Below are positions 23,066 to 23,182 of a stretch of 23,182 nt of DNA, one piece after another. Positions within the stretch are counted from its first letter, which is position 1, and the number at the start of each line of letters is the position of its first letter. The notes beneath the pieces were generated by a model. It worked only from the letters and a program-made list of their open reading frames with translations. It was not told the DNA's origin and made no database searches. Both the position numbers and the translations under genes were made by a program. This DNA comes from JBPCRW01 sp050996405 (GTDB lineage Bacteria > Acidobacteriota > Blastocatellia > Pyrinomonadales > Pyrinomonadaceae). The stretch is from positions 1-23,182 of the forward strand of contig JBPCRW010000093.1 of NCBI GenBank assembly GCA_050996405.1. Reading direction: 5' to 3'.

Positions 23066-23182
23066 TTGAAAAAAGAAAATCTTGACAGTCGCATAGCCGA
23101 AGGTTTGCCCTGGCTAGTTTTTACGTTTCCTGAAATGGACTGGGAGAGGCTTATCAAATTTGCCAAAATATTTAATTTACAA
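23066..23182 (+). CDS. Unfinished reading frame, possible regulator/antitoxin-like domain
   Basis: A plus-strand frame open from 23033 runs off the right end. The recognisable stretch is LKKENLDSRIAEGLPWLVF, then TFPEMDWERLIKFAKIFNLQ. This resembles a short conserved block (NLDxRIAEGLPWL...DWxWL...AK...LQ) that I associate with small bacterial proteins linked to HTH or antitoxin genes; the family has no name I can give. TTG 23066 is the first plausible start, but it lacks a good ribosome binding site, so the true start may be elsewhere or the 5' end may be lost. Confidence 0.45.
   Translation, partial: MKKENLDSRIAEGLPWLVFTFPEMDWERLIKFAKIFNLQ

Overview
The window most likely comes from an acidobacterium of the class Blastocatellia (Pyrinomonadales-like). 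Pointers are moderate GC with AT-rich intergenic DNA, few Shine-Dalgarno sites, a Cys-motif plus carboxypeptidase-regulatory-domain membrane protein, and a decayed PqqD-type gene with a Cys-rich tail. This placement is inference from protein style; there is no rRNA gene here.

Left part (1-5200): the 5' part of a mug DNA glycosylase gene on the minus strand, then a small zinc-ribbon protein with two strong hairpins downstream. Next is a glycine betaine/choline-type (OpuC/YehXYZ-like) ABC importer whose ATPase gene and fused permease/binding-protein gene are separated by an opposite-strand gene. A retropepsin-like aspartyl protease gene and a DUF883/ElaB-like gene then converge on a shared terminator.

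Middle part (5300-14700): a TetR-type regulator with a palindromic operator-like site over its own promoter region, followed by a complete tripartite RND efflux system (lipoprotein adaptor, HAE1/AcrB-like pump, TolC-like channel) with its own promoter. After it come a small secreted protein, a metallo-beta-lactamase-fold hydrolase and a BshB1-like deacetylase.

Scar region (14700-17150): about 2.4 kb with no intact gene. It holds the last codons of an amidohydrolase gene, a PqqD-domain/Cys-rich gene broken by one nonsense codon and two frameshifts, the 3' half of a tRNA-Ala gene with CCA and terminator (a likely integration scar), a 19-bp inverted repeat, the tail of an unrecognised protein, and a truncated, frameshifted TPR gene. 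It looks like a site of repeated insertion and deletion.

Right part (17200-22720, minus strand): a compact urate-degradation operon, in transcription order allantoinase, allantoicase, OHCU decarboxylase, hydroxyisourate hydrolase, urate oxidase and an HpcH/HpaI-aldolase-like protein. Together the first five convert urate to ureidoglycolate plus urea. No xanthine dehydrogenase, urate permease or ureidoglycolate lyase is visible, so the aldolase-like protein is the natural unknown in the pathway. A tRNA-Glu(CTC) gene with several mismatched stem pairs lies just upstream, and an unfinished plus-strand reading frame runs off the right end.
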